From contig JACKKF010000007.1 of assembly GCA_020637555.1 (NCBI GenBank), positions 62,001 through 126,000 of the forward strand: a DNA stretch of 64,000 bases, written 5' to 3'. This DNA comes from Rhodobacter sp. Its GTDB lineage: Bacteria > Pseudomonadota > Alphaproteobacteria > Rhodobacterales > Rhodobacteraceae. The stretch's first letter is position 1. Every line of letters starts with the position of its first letter. A program made the position numbers and the translations under genes. The notes below the pieces were generated by a model, which searched no databases, had not been told where the DNA came from, and saw only the letters and a list, made by a program, of their open reading frames with translations. This document shows positions 1 through 9,022 of the stretch, in pieces.

Positions 1-1
1 G

Positions 2-613
2 ATCATCTTCTCGGTGATCTCGATGGCCGAGGCCACGGGCCAGACGCTGGCGACCGCCGAGATCGTCGGCCGCAAGGGCAACGCGCAGGCCATCGTGCCG
101 GCGACGATCCGGGGCGATGCCCTGACCTCGCTGGTCGGCGGCCTGTTCGGAACCTCGCTGATCATCACGTCGGGCGAGAACATCGGCATCGTGCGCGCAA
201 CCGGGGTCAAGTCGCGCTTCGTGACGGCGGCGGCCGGGGTCATCCTGGTGCTGATCGCGCTGTTCGCGCCGGTCTCGCGCCTGGCGTCGGCGCTGCCGGG
301 GCCGGTGGTCGGCGGCACGGCGGTGATCGTCTTCGCGATCATCGGGGTGATCGGAATCGACCTGCTGCGCCGGGTGGATCTGCGCGCGCACGGGCACATG
401 ATCACGCTGGCCTCGGCGCTGGCGATGGGCCTGCTGCCGATCCTGGTTCCGGGCGTCTACAGCGAATTCCCGCGCTGGGCGCAGATGATCCTGGGCAATG
501 GTCTGGCGATGGGCACGATCACGGCGGCTGTCGTGAACGCGCTGTTCATGAACGCGGCCGAACCCGATCCCGCCGATGACATCGTCGCGGCCGAGGTGGA
601 GGCCAGCCAATGA
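2..613 (+). CDS. NCS2-family nucleobase permease, 3' fragment
   Basis: This is the C-terminal ~203 residues of a gene whose 5' end lies outside the window; the reading frame is open from base 2. The visible part is very hydrophobic, with several membrane segments. It carries an AEATG(Q) element near its start, which resembles the conserved glutamate region of helix 8 in NCS2 uracil/xanthine permeases. A short acidic cytoplasmic tail follows. The stop codon overlaps the ATG of the next gene (ATGA), so it is probably co-transcribed with the amidohydrolase. That neighbour suggests import of a purine or pyrimidine. The exact substrate cannot be read from the fragment. Confidence 0.8.
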   Translation: MIFSVISMAEATGQTLATAEIVGRKGNAQAIVPATIRGDALTSLVGGLFGTSLIITSGENIGIVRATGVKSRFVTAAAGVILVLIALFAPVSRLASALPGPVVGGTAVIVFAIIGVIGIDLLRRVDLRAHGHMITLASALAMGLLPILVPGVYSEFPRWAQMILGNGLAMGTITAAVVNALFMNAAEPDPADDIVAAEVEASQ

Positions 614-2007
614 CCCCTTTGCGCGATACCCTGGCGGCGGGCGGCGATCTGCTGCTGCTGCCCGGCAAGGTGCTGATCGACGGGCGGGTCCAGTCCGGGC
701 AGGGCGTGCTGGTGCGCGCCGGTCGGTTCGCCGGAATCGACGATGCCGGGGCGCTTTGCGCCCGGCATCCCCGGCTGACCCCGGTGCCCTTGCCGGACCA
801 CCTGCTGATGCCGGGCTTCATCGACACCCATACCCATCTGACGCAATCGCTGGGCAAGTCCCTGGTCTTTGGCGAACCCAGCGAGATCTTTCGCCGGATC
901 TGGGTGCCACTCGAAGCCAGCCTGACGCCGCATCTGGTCTACCTGTCGGCCAAGCTGGCGGCGCTGGAATCCCTGCGCGGGGGCTTCACGACGGCGGTGG
1001 ACGCCGGCACCCGCAGCGAGGGGTGCATGGCCGCGCTGGCCTCGGCCGCGCACGAGACGGGGCTGCGCACGGTTCTGGGCTTCATCTGCAATGACAAGGG
1101 GGGCGCGGCGGAAATCCCGCCCGCCGACGCCATCCTCGACCGGGCCGAGGCGCATCTGTCGGCCTTTGAAGGGGACGCGCTGATCCACCCCTCGCTGGCG
1201 ATCTCCATCCCCGAGGCCGCCAGCGATGACATGCTGACCCGCGTTTCGCGCATGGCGGCCGAAGCGCGCGCCATCTTCCAGACCCATGTGAACGAGCATC
1301 TCGTGGCGGTCGAACGCTCGCTGGTGGCGCGTGGTCAGCGGCCCCTGGAACACCTGGCCGCCATCCGCGCGCTGGGACCGCATGTCCTGGTCGCCCATTC
1401 CACGCTGGTGACGCCGCACGAGCTGACGCTGCTGCGGCAGACCGGCACGGCGGTGGCCTATAATCCGGTTGCCAGCCTGTGGAAGGGCAACGCCATCGCC
1501 CCCGCGCTGCAAATGGCCGAACTGGGCATCCGGTTCGGTCTGGGCACCGATGGCACGCGCGCCGATGGGTTCCGGCTGATGGACGCGGCCGAGGGGATGC
1601 AACGCGCGGCGTTTGGCCTGGCCACGGGCGACAGCTCGTGCGGGGGCGGGTGGCTGTGGCTCGACTCCGCAACCACGATGGCCGCCGGGGCCGCGGGTCT
1701 TGGCCGTGTCACGGGCGCCGTGGCCGAAGGGCTGGCCGCCGATTTCCTGCTGGTCGATCTGAACCGGCCGGAATTCACCCCGTCGCATGATCTGCCCTGG
1801 GAGCTGGTGCGCTATGGCAATCGCGATCAGATCGACGCGGTGTTCACCCAGGGTCAGCTGAGGCTGTGGAAAGGGTGGCCCGTGGATTGGGACGCGCGCG
1901 CCCTGATGGACGAGGTGCGCGCCCTGACCGCCGAGGCGATCGCCGGCGCCGGCATCCAGCGGGTCCACCCGACGGCAACCCGCCACCGGGACGGGGCGCA
2001 GGCATGA
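610..2007 (+). CDS. Amidohydrolase, cytosine/guanine deaminase-like (TRZ/ATZ family)
   Basis: This 465-residue metal-dependent hydrolase probably deaminates an aminated nucleobase or related heterocycle in the cytoplasm. The metal-binding IDTHTH motif lies at about residues 71-76 (His74, His76). Further ligand-region motifs are QTHVNEH, VAHSTL and the terminal GLGTDGT with its Asp, which is the usual order for the subtype III amidohydrolase fold. The start codon overlaps the stop of the upstream NCS2 permease, and the stop overlaps the TauE/SafE start, so the three form one translationally coupled unit. The permease context favours a purine or pyrimidine substrate. Guanine deaminase, cytosine deaminase and S-adenosylhomocysteine-type deaminase cannot be separated by eye. 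Confidence 0.8.
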   Translation: MTPLRDTLAAGGDLLLLPGKVLIDGRVQSGQGVLVRAGRFAGIDDAGALCARHPRLTPVPLPDHLLMPGFIDTHTHLTQSLGKSLVFGEPSEIFRRIWVPLEASLTPHLVYLSAKLAALESLRGGFTTAVDAGTRSEGCMAALASAAHETGLRTVLGFICNDKGGAAEIPPADAILDRAEAHLSAFEGDALIHPSLAISIPEAASDDMLTRVSRMAAEARAIFQTHVNEHLVAVERSLVARGQRPLEHLAAIRALGPHVLVAHSTLVTPHELTLLRQTGTAVAYNPVASLWKGNAIAPALQMAELGIRFGLGTDGTRADGFRLMDAAEGMQRAAFGLATGDSSCGGGWLWLDSATTMAAGAAGLGRVTGAVAEGLAADFLLVDLNRPEFTPSHDLPWELVRYGNRDQIDAVFTQGQLRLWKGWPVDWDARALMDEVRALTAEAIAGAGIQRVHPTATRHRDGAQA

Positions 2008-2711
2008 CCCTGGGCCTGATCCTCGGGCTGTCGGTCGTGGCCTTTGCCGCCGCCTTTCTGCAAGGCGCGATCGGCATCGGCTTTGCGCTGATCCTGGCGC
2101 CGGTCCTCGGCCTTGTCGCGCCCTGGATGCTGCCGGTGACACTGCTGGTGCTGATGCTGCCGCTGAATGGACTGGTCGCCTGGCGCGAACGCGCCGCCGT
2201 GGACTGGAGCGGCGCGGGCTGGATCACGGCGGGCCGCTTTGCCGGCACCTTTGCCGGGCTCTGGCTGCTGGCGGTGCTCAGCGCCGGGCAACTGGACCTG
2301 GCGGTCGGGTGGTTTACCGTCGCCGCCGCGCTGGCCGCCCTGATCGCGCCGCGCTTCGATCCCGGGCGACCGGCCGCGCTGGTGGTGGGGTTGGTGACGG
2401 GCGTCACCGAAACCTCGACCGGCATCGGTGGTCCGCCTCTGGCGTTGCTGTATCAACACGCCGCCGCGCCGGTCCTGCGCGCGACAGTGGCCGTGTGCTT
2501 CCTCGCCGGCGAGGTGATCTCGCTGGTCATGCTGGTGCTGGCGGGGCAGGGCACGCGCACGCAATGGCTGGCGGCACTGGCGTTGATCCCGGCGGTTCTT
2601 GCCGGCACGGCCCTGTCGCGCATGACGCATCACCGGATCGGCGGCAAGGGATTGCGCGTGGCGGTGCTGGTCTTTGCGCTGGTCAGCGGGGCCTTGCTGA
2701 TCGTGCGGTGA
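2004..2711 (+). CDS. TauE/SafE family membrane permease
   Basis: This 235-residue polytopic membrane protein has about seven to eight hydrophobic segments. It carries the two internally related halves typical of the family, including GAIGIGFALILAP in the first half and TETSTGIGGPPLALL in the second. TauE/SafE proteins are thought to export small organic or inorganic anions such as sulfite, sulfoacetate or related acids. The ATG at 2004 overlaps the amidohydrolase stop by 4 nt, which fixes the start and implies coupling. In this operon it may export a catabolic by-product or take part in nucleobase metabolism, but the substrate is unknown. Confidence 0.8.
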   Translation: MTLGLILGLSVVAFAAAFLQGAIGIGFALILAPVLGLVAPWMLPVTLLVLMLPLNGLVAWRERAAVDWSGAGWITAGRFAGTFAGLWLLAVLSAGQLDLAVGWFTVAAALAALIAPRFDPGRPAALVVGLVTGVTETSTGIGGPPLALLYQHAAAPVLRATVAVCFLAGEVISLVMLVLAGQGTRTQWLAALALIPAVLAGTALSRMTHHRIGGKGLRVAVLVFALVSGALLIVR

Positions 2712-2720
2712 CGGGCGCGT

Positions 2721-3050
2721 CTACCCCATCGAGAAGCTGAGACCGCACCCGCAACTGGACGAGGCATTCGGGTTCTCGACGACAAAGCGCGCGCCGATCA
2801 GCTCGTCAGTGAAATCGATCACCGCGTTCGACAGAAAGGGCAGCGACACGGGGTCGATGACCACCCGCTGCCCCTTGCCGCTGAGAACCAGATCCTCGCC
2901 ATCGGGCTGGTCCAGCGTGATCTCATATTGAAAGCCCGAACATCCCCCCCCTGACACGGCGACGCGCAGGACCTGGTCCTGCCCGGCGCTTTCGGCGATC
3001 TCGGCAAGGCGATCAAAGGCGCGGTCTGTGACTTTCGGGGGCAAGTTCAT
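2721..3050 (-). CDS. erpA: Iron-sulfur cluster insertion protein ErpA/IscA type
   Basis: This 109-residue A-type carrier transfers Fe-S clusters to apo-proteins in the cytoplasm. The three cluster-ligand cysteines are visible: Cys37 in SGGGCSGF and Cys100/Cys102 in the C-terminal SSCGCGLSFS. Length matches the HesB/IscA family. The start was chosen at the Met preceding NLPPKVTD; the in-frame extension upstream would run through the start of dgt on the opposite strand. It is divergent from dgt with about 84 nt between them, and it converges with the TauE/SafE gene. Assignment to ErpA rather than IscA/SufA rests on its isolation from isc/suf genes, which is an inference. Confidence 0.9.
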   Translation of the reverse strand: MNLPPKVTDRAFDRLAEIAESAGQDQVLRVAVSGGGCSGFQYEITLDQPDGEDLVLSGKGQRVVIDPVSLPFLSNAVIDFTDELIGARFVVENPNASSSCGCGLSFSMG

Positions 3051-3134
3051 GGCGGATCGGCGTTTTCCTGTGGCGTGAGTCCAGATATAAGAAGGCCAGG
3101 GGCGCACGACAAGCGCCATGGCAGAACGGACAGA

Positions 3135-4337
3135 ATGACCCAACCGGCCCCCTTTGCCGCCGATCCCGCCCAATCGCGCGGCCGGCTTCATCCTGAGGTG
3201 ATCTCGACCTTCCGTTCGCCGTTTCAGCGTGATCGGGACCGGATCATCCATTCCTCGGCCTTTCGGCGGCTGAAGCACAAGACCCAGGTCTTCATCGAGC
3301 ACGAGGGCGATTACTACCGCACCCGCCTGACCCATTCGATCGAGGTCGCGCAAGTGGCGCGCACCCTCTCGGCCGCGCTGGGGCTGAACACGGACCTGGC
3401 CGAGGCGATCGCCCTTGCCCACGATCTGGGCCACACCCCTTTCGGCCATACGGGCGAGGACGCGCTGGCCGAGTTGATGGCGCCCTATGGCGGATTCGAC
3501 CACAACGCGCAGGCGCTCAGGATCGTCACGTCGCTGGAACGGCACTACGCGGATTTCGACGGGCTCAACCTGACCTGGGAAACGCTGGAAGGGATCGCCA
3601 AGCACAACGGCCCGCTGGTCAACCCCGATGGCACGCCGCGCAAGGGGCCGCTGCCGGCCGCGCTGGTCGAATACAACGCCCGCCATGATCTGTGGCTGCA
3701 CACCCATGCCAGCGCCGAGGCCCAGGTCGCGGCGATCGCCGACGATGTGGCCTATAACCACCATGACCTGCACGACGGGTTGCGCTCTGGCCTGTTCACC
3801 GAACTGGACCTGATGGCGCTGCCGATCACGGGTCCCGCGTTCGCCGAGGTGGACAGGCTCTATCCCGGGCTGGACCGGATGCGCCGCCGACACGAGGCCC
3901 TGCGCCGCGTCTTTGGCGTGATGGTCGAGGACGTGATCCTGGTGGCGCAGACCCGTCTGCAGGCGGCGCAACCCGTCGATGCCGATGCGGTGCGCCACCT
4001 GGGCACCACGATCATCCGCTTTTCCGACCGTCTGTTTCGCGAATTGAAGGTGATCCGCCAGTTCCTGTTCACGCGCATGTATCGCGCGCCCTCGGTCGTG
4101 CGCATGCGCGCCGAGGTGACCGAGGTCGTGCGTGACCTGTTCACCCTGTTCCTGCGTGCGCCCGAGCACCTGCCCGACGAATGGCGCGACGACGTCGCGC
4201 GCGCCGGCGACGAGAGGGCCCTGGCCCGGATCGTCGCCGATTACGTCGCCGGGATGACCGATCGGTTCGCCTTGCAGGAACACGCCCGCCTCATCGAAGG
4301 GAGCACAGCATGGCCGCAGGCACCGTATCGGGATTGA
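3135..4337 (+). CDS. dgt: Deoxyguanosinetriphosphate triphosphohydrolase-like protein
   Basis: This 400-residue HD-domain hydrolase is predicted to cleave dNTPs to nucleoside and triphosphate. The metal-binding HD pair is His96-Asp97 in HDLGHTPFGH. The upstream RLTHSIEVAQ element and the later ADDVAYNHHDL element complete the HD site. The N-terminal RDRDRIIHSSAFRRLKHKTQ stretch is characteristic of the dGTPase type 2 subfamily found in alphaproteobacteria. Its stop lies 28 nt inside the following antiporter gene. In related genomes the gene sits between erpA and argS, as here apart from the antiporter. Substrate preference among dNTPs cannot be told from sequence. Confidence 0.93.
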   Translation: MTQPAPFAADPAQSRGRLHPEVISTFRSPFQRDRDRIIHSSAFRRLKHKTQVFIEHEGDYYRTRLTHSIEVAQVARTLSAALGLNTDLAEAIALAHDLGHTPFGHTGEDALAELMAPYGGFDHNAQALRIVTSLERHYADFDGLNLTWETLEGIAKHNGPLVNPDGTPRKGPLPAALVEYNARHDLWLHTHASAEAQVAAIADDVAYNHHDLHDGLRSGLFTELDLMALPITGPAFAEVDRLYPGLDRMRRRHEALRRVFGVMVEDVILVAQTRLQAAQPVDADAVRHLGTTIIRFSDRLFRELKVIRQFLFTRMYRAPSVVRMRAEVTEVVRDLFTLFLRAPEHLPDEWRDDVARAGDERALARIVADYVAGMTDRFALQEHARLIEGSTAWPQAPYRD

Positions 4338-6148
4338 GCCCCACCGAAGCCTTTGCGCTGATCGGTGCGCTGGGGGTCGGGGCGCAGTGGCTGGCCTGGC
4401 GGCTGCACCTGCCGGCCATCGTGCTGATGCTGGTGGCGGGGCTGATTGTCGGCCCGGTGCTGGGTCTGCTGAACCCGGAACGCGAATTCGGCACGCTGCT
4501 GGCGCCCATGATCTCGGTCGCGGTCGCGATCATCCTGTTCGAAGGCGGGATGACGCTGAACATCCGCTCGGTTCTGGATGCCGCGCAGGGGGTGCGGCGG
4601 CTGGTCTATATCGGCGCGCCGCTGGGCTGGCTTCTTTCGGCGCTGGCCCTGCATTACGCCGCCGGGCTGAGCTGGGAATCCTCGGCGGTGTTCGGCGGCA
4701 TCATGATCGTGACCGGACCCACGGTGATCGCGCCCCTGCTCAGGCAGGCGCGCCTGTCGCGCCGTCCCGCGGTGCTGCTGCAATGGGAGGCCATCGTCAA
4801 CGATCCCATCGGCGCGCTGGCCGCGGTGCTGGCCTTCGGTGTCGTGCTGGTGCGGCGCGAAGAGGCCGATTTCAGCCATGCCGCCCTGACCTATGCGGTG
4901 GGCATCGGCGCGGCCACGGTGGTCGGTCTCATCGCCGGGCGCGCCATCGCCAGCAGTTTCCGCCGCGGCCTGGTGCCCGAATACATGAAGGTGCCGGTGC
5001 TGTTCGCCGCCGTGCTGATCGCCTTTGCGCTGGCGGACCACCTGCTGCACGAAAGCGGGTTGCTGGCCGTCACCGTCATGGGGCTGGTGATCGCCAATTC
5101 GCACCTGCCCAGCTTTGAAGAGCTGCGCCGGTTCAAGGAACACGCGACGGTGCTGCTGGTGTCGGGTGTCTTCATCCTGCTGGCGGCGGGGTTGAACCCG
5201 GCGGACCTGGCGGCGCTGGACTGGCGGGCGGCGGCTTTCGTCGCCTCGGTCATCCTGGTGGCGCGGCCGTTGACCGTGCTGATCGCGCTGGCCTTTTCCA
5301 GCGTGCCCTGGCGCGAACGGGTGCTGATCGCCCTGACCGGGCCGCGCGGGGTGGTGCTGGTCGCGGTCGCCGGCCTGTTTGGCGAACGCCTGGCCGCGCT
5401 GGGCATTGCCGACGGTGCACAGATGGGCACGCTGGCCTTCGTGCTGGTGGCCGTCACGGTGGTGCTGCACGGCTTTGCCCTGGCACCGCTGGCACGGGCG
5501 CTGGGTCTGGTCGCATCGGAAACGCCCGGGGTGCTGCTGGTCGGCGGCTCGCGTTTCACCGTGGCCCTGGCCAAGGCCCTGCAGTCGCAGAAGGTGCCGG
5601 TCCTGGTCAGCGACCAGAACGTGCGCCGGCTGCGGGGCGCGCGGGCGGAAAACCTGCCGGTGTTCTACGGCGATATCCTGTCCGAGGCGGCGGAAACCTC
5701 GGTCGAGCTGGTCGGTTTCGGCACATTGCTGGCGGCCACGGGCAACGATGCCTACAACACCCTGGTGGCAACGGACCTTGCGCCCGAATTCGGCCGCGAT
5801 GCCGTCTATCAACTGGCCGGGGACAAGATCGACAGCCGCCGCCACACCCTGCCGGTCAGCCTGGGCGGCCAGCAGTTCGCCAGCGGTCTGACCTTTGATG
5901 ACCTGGACCAGCGCATGATCGACGGCGAGCGCATCGGTGTGACCCGCCTGAGCGAGGAGTTCTCGCTGGCGGACTGGCGCGACACCCGGCACGGCGCCTT
6001 GTTGCTGGGCTGGATCGCCCCCACCGGGGCGCTGACCATCGCCACCGCCGGGCGCGAGCCCTCGAAACTGGCGCCCGGCACGCGGCTGATCGCGCTGGCC
6101 CCGCCCGCCGGCGAGGTCCCGTCCGCCGCGCGCGCGTCCAGAGATTGA
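4310..6148 (+). CDS. Cation:proton antiporter (CPA family) with TrkA-N-like C-terminal domain
   Basis: This 612-residue inner-membrane Na+(K+)/H+ antiporter has about 12 hydrophobic segments in residues ~10-400, including an acidic pair in a VNDPIGA element of the CPA1 type. A cytoplasmic Rossmann-like segment follows (around LLVGGSRFTVALAKAL), which resembles the RCK/TrkA-N nucleotide-binding fold, and then a short C-terminal domain. The start at 4310 has a GAAGGGA ribosome-binding site upstream and overlaps the dgt coding end by 28 nt. An alternative in-frame start further upstream gives an arginine-rich extension that is only the shadow of dgt. It likely functions in pH or cation homeostasis, with nucleotide or redox gating by the C-terminal domain inferred. 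Confidence 0.85.
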   Translation: MAAGTVSGLSPTEAFALIGALGVGAQWLAWRLHLPAIVLMLVAGLIVGPVLGLLNPEREFGTLLAPMISVAVAIILFEGGMTLNIRSVLDAAQGVRRLVYIGAPLGWLLSALALHYAAGLSWESSAVFGGIMIVTGPTVIAPLLRQARLSRRPAVLLQWEAIVNDPIGALAAVLAFGVVLVRREEADFSHAALTYAVGIGAATVVGLIAGRAIASSFRRGLVPEYMKVPVLFAAVLIAFALADHLLHESGLLAVTVMGLVIANSHLPSFEELRRFKEHATVLLVSGVFILLAAGLNPADLAALDWRAAAFVASVILVARPLTVLIALAFSSVPWRERVLIALTGPRGVVLVAVAGLFGERLAALGIADGAQMGTLAFVLVAVTVVLHGFALAPLARALGLVASETPGVLLVGGSRFTVALAKALQSQKVPVLVSDQNVRRLRGARAENLPVFYGDILSEAAETSVELVGFGTLLAATGNDAYNTLVATDLAPEFGRDAVYQLAGDKIDSRRHTLPVSLGGQQFASGLTFDDLDQRMIDGERIGVTRLSEEFSLADWRDTRHGALLLGWIAPTGALTIATAGREPSKLAPGTRLIALAPPAGEVPSAARASRD

Positions 6149-6195
6149 CCTTCGCGCCGGCCGTGATAGTGCAGGGCGCAGAAAAGGACGACGAC

Positions 6196-7938
6196 ATGAA
6201 CCTGTTCACCGACATTCGCGCGCTGGTCATCGATTGCCTGGCCGCCATGGCCGACGAGGGCGCGCTGCCCCGGGGTCTCGATACCGCTGCCGTGACCGTG
6301 GAGCCCCCGCGTGACGCCGCGCATGGCGACATGGCGACCAACGCGGCGATGGTGCTGGCAAAGCCCGCCGGGCTGAAGCCGCGCGACATCGCGGATGCGC
6401 TGGCGGCCAGGCTGGCGGGCGATCCGCGCATCGCCGGCGCCGAGGTGGCGGGCCCGGGGTTCCTGAACCTGCGTCTGGTGCCCACCGCCTGGCAGGCGGT
6501 GGTCGGCGCCGCGCTGACGCAGGGCAAGGATTTTGGCCGGGGCACCCTGGGCGCCGGGCAAAAGGTGAATGTCGAATTTGTCTCGGCCAACCCGACGGGG
6601 CCGATGCATGTGGGGCACACGCGCGGTGCCGTCGTCGGCGATGCGCTGGCCTCGCTTCTGGCCTTTGCGGGCTGGGACGTGACGCGCGAATACTACATCA
6701 ACGACGGCGGCGCGCAGGTGAACGTGCTGGCACGGTCGGCGTATGAACGCTACCGCGAGGCCAACGGCCTGACCCCCGAGATCCGCGAAGGCCTCTATCC
6801 CGGTGACTATCTGGTGCCGGTCGGTGTCGCGCTCAAGGACAGATACGGCGCCGCGCTGCTGGATCAGCCCGAAGAGGTCTGGCTGGCCGACGTGCGCGAA
6901 TTCGCGACCGAGGCAATGATGGCCATGATCCGCGAGGATCTGGCCGTTCTGGGCGTGACGATGGATGTCTATTCCTCGGAAAAGGCGCTCTACGGCACCG
7001 GCCAGATCGAGGCGGCCATCGACGAACTGCGCTCGAAGGGCCTGATCTATGAGGGGGTTCTCGAACCGCCGAAGGGCAAGACCCCCGACGATTGGGAGCC
7101 CCGCGAACAGACGCTGTTCCGGTCCACCGCCCATGGCGACGACGTGGACCGCCCGGTGAAGAAGTCCGACGGTTCGTGGACCTATTTCGCACCCGACATC
7201 GCCTATCACTATGACAAGGTGAAGCGCGGGTTCGATCTGCTGATCGACATCCTCGGCGCAGACCACGGCGGCTATGTCAAGCGCATGAAGGCGGCGGTTT
7301 CGGCGCTGTCGGGCGGCCGCGTGCCGCTGGACATCAAGCTGGTGCAACTGGTCAAGCTGTTCAAGAACGGCGAGCCCTTCAAGATGTCGAAACGCGCGGG
7401 CACTTTCGTCACCCTGCGCGACGTGGTCGAGATGGTCGGCCCCGACGTGACCCGTTTCGTCATGCTGACCCGCAAGAACGACGCGGCGCTGGATTTCGAT
7501 TTCGACAAGGTGCTGGAACAGTCGCGCGACAACCCGGTCTGGTATGTGCAATACGCCCATGCGCGCATCGCCTCGGTTCTGCGCAAGGCCGCCGAGGCCG
7601 GCGTGGATACCTCGGACGCCGCGCTTGCCGGCGCCGATCTGGCGACGCTGGATCATCCGGCCGAACTGGCCCTGATGCGCAAGATGGGCGACTGGCCCCG
7701 GCAGGTGGAAATCGCCGCCCGGGCCAACGAACCGCACCGGATCGCCGGCTACCTCACGGAACTGGCCGCCGACCTTCACGGGCACTGGAACAAGGGCAAC
7801 GAAGAGACCGCGCTGCGCTTTGTTCAGGACGATGTGGCGGTGATGACACGCAAAATCGCCCTTGCGCGTGCCGTGGGCGTTGTCATTTCCGCAGGTCTTG
7901 CTATCCTCGGGGTGACGCCTGTCGAGGAAATGCGCTGA
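6196..7938 (+). CDS. argS: Arginyl-tRNA synthetase
   Basis: This 580-residue class Ia synthetase charges tRNA-Arg. The N-terminal Add1-type domain occupies roughly residues 1-110. The HIGH-equivalent HVGH lies at 138-141 within NPTGPMHVGHTRG, the KMSKR-type motif KMSK starts at Lys396, and the anticodon-binding DALR domain ends the protein with the family-typical terminal MR. Length matches the bacterial family. The start at 6196 is preceded by an AAAGGACG ribosome-binding region; a further in-frame start at 6145 would add 17 residues unlike family members. It is followed by a SPOR protein and nagZ, a conserved order in Rhodobacterales. Confidence 0.97.
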   Translation: MNLFTDIRALVIDCLAAMADEGALPRGLDTAAVTVEPPRDAAHGDMATNAAMVLAKPAGLKPRDIADALAARLAGDPRIAGAEVAGPGFLNLRLVPTAWQAVVGAALTQGKDFGRGTLGAGQKVNVEFVSANPTGPMHVGHTRGAVVGDALASLLAFAGWDVTREYYINDGGAQVNVLARSAYERYREANGLTPEIREGLYPGDYLVPVGVALKDRYGAALLDQPEEVWLADVREFATEAMMAMIREDLAVLGVTMDVYSSEKALYGTGQIEAAIDELRSKGLIYEGVLEPPKGKTPDDWEPREQTLFRSTAHGDDVDRPVKKSDGSWTYFAPDIAYHYDKVKRGFDLLIDILGADHGGYVKRMKAAVSALSGGRVPLDIKLVQLVKLFKNGEPFKMSKRAGTFVTLRDVVEMVGPDVTRFVMLTRKNDAALDFDFDKVLEQSRDNPVWYVQYAHARIASVLRKAAEAGVDTSDAALAGADLATLDHPAELALMRKMGDWPRQVEIAARANEPHRIAGYLTELAADLHGHWNKGNEETALRFVQDDVAVMTRKIALARAVGVVISAGLAILGVTPVEEMR

Positions 7939-8040
7939 TATCAGGCCAGCGCAGGCGGCGGGCGCGTTCGGGAAAATCCCGGACGAGCAGTATTTTCTAA
8001 GGCCAAGACCGGAACAATCCGGCGGGTTTGCGAGGCGAGC

Positions 8041-9015
8041 ATGGCACAGTGGCACTACGAGGCGTATCACGCCCCGCAGGCCGCGCCGGTTCCACAACGG
8101 GACCCTCGGCGCGGTGGTGTGGGGCGTCTGGTCAATCTGGCGGGGGCGGCCCTGTCGGTTGCCCTGGTCGTTGGCGTCGGCGTCTGGAGCTATCGGTTGA
8201 TGGTGCGCGATGTGACGGGTGTGCCGGTGATCCGCGCCATGTCCGGCCCGATCCGCACCTCGCCCGAGGACCCGGGTGGCCGTCAGGCTGCCTATCAGGG
8301 GCTGGCGGTGAATTCTGTCGCCGCCGAAGGGGGTGCGGCCAATGCCGCCCAGATCATCGCGTTGGCGCCACCGCCCGTCGAACTGACCGACGAGGACCGG
8401 TCTGCCGCGGTTCTGGCCGCGCGGACCGGTTCGATCGCCGCGCCGCAGCCGGTGCAACCCGGCGGCGCCATCGGCACGCCCCAAAGCGTCCAGATCGCCA
8501 GCGTTCCCGCGGAACAGCCCGCGCCGCTGACCGGATTGCAGATCGTGCCCGCATCGCTGCCCGGTGTTTCGCGCTCTCCGATCCCGCGCGCGCGTCCGGC
8601 AGGGACCGGCTTCCAGTCCGCGCCCCAGGCCGCGACGCAGCGGGTCGCCAGCGCCGCGACCTCGGGCACCGGCAGCGATCCCCAGGCCGAAGCCCTGCTT
8701 CAGGAACTGGTAACGCGCCTGGGCTCGCCCCGGGTGACGGAAATCGATCCCGCCTCGCTGACGCCCGGCACGCGGCTGGTGCAATTGGGGGCCTATGACG
8801 ACGAACCCGCGGCGCGGGCCGCGTGGGACGATCTGGCCGCCCGCTTCCCCGCGTATCTGGATGGTCGCGGCCGCATCGTCGAGGCCGCCTCGGCCGGCGG
8901 GCGGACGTTCTATCGTCTGCGCGCGGCCGGGTTCTCGGACGAGCCCGAGGCGCGACGCTTCTGCTCGATCTTTCAGGCCGAGAACGTTGATTGCATCCCC
9001 GTCCTGATCCGGTGA
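8041..9015 (+). CDS. SPOR-domain membrane protein
   Basis: This 324-residue protein has a short cytoplasmic N-terminus, one transmembrane segment at about residues 31-52, a long Ala/Pro-rich periplasmic linker and a C-terminal SPOR domain (about 240-324). The SPOR start is visible as TRLVQLGAYDDEPAARAAW, with the paired-repeat end FSDEPEARRFCSIF. SPOR domains bind denuded septal peptidoglycan glycan strands, so it likely localises to the division site. Two cysteines near the C-terminus (RRFCSIFQAENVDCIP) could form a disulfide. It lies between argS and nagZ, 7 nt before nagZ, consistent with co-transcription with this peptidoglycan-recycling gene. Confidence 0.88.
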   Translation: MAQWHYEAYHAPQAAPVPQRDPRRGGVGRLVNLAGAALSVALVVGVGVWSYRLMVRDVTGVPVIRAMSGPIRTSPEDPGGRQAAYQGLAVNSVAAEGGAANAAQIIALAPPPVELTDEDRSAAVLAARTGSIAAPQPVQPGGAIGTPQSVQIASVPAEQPAPLTGLQIVPASLPGVSRSPIPRARPAGTGFQSAPQAATQRVASAATSGTGSDPQAEALLQELVTRLGSPRVTEIDPASLTPGTRLVQLGAYDDEPAARAAWDDLAARFPAYLDGRGRIVEAASAGGRTFYRLRAAGFSDEPEARRFCSIFQAENVDCIPVLIR

Positions 9016-9022
9016 ACCGTCG

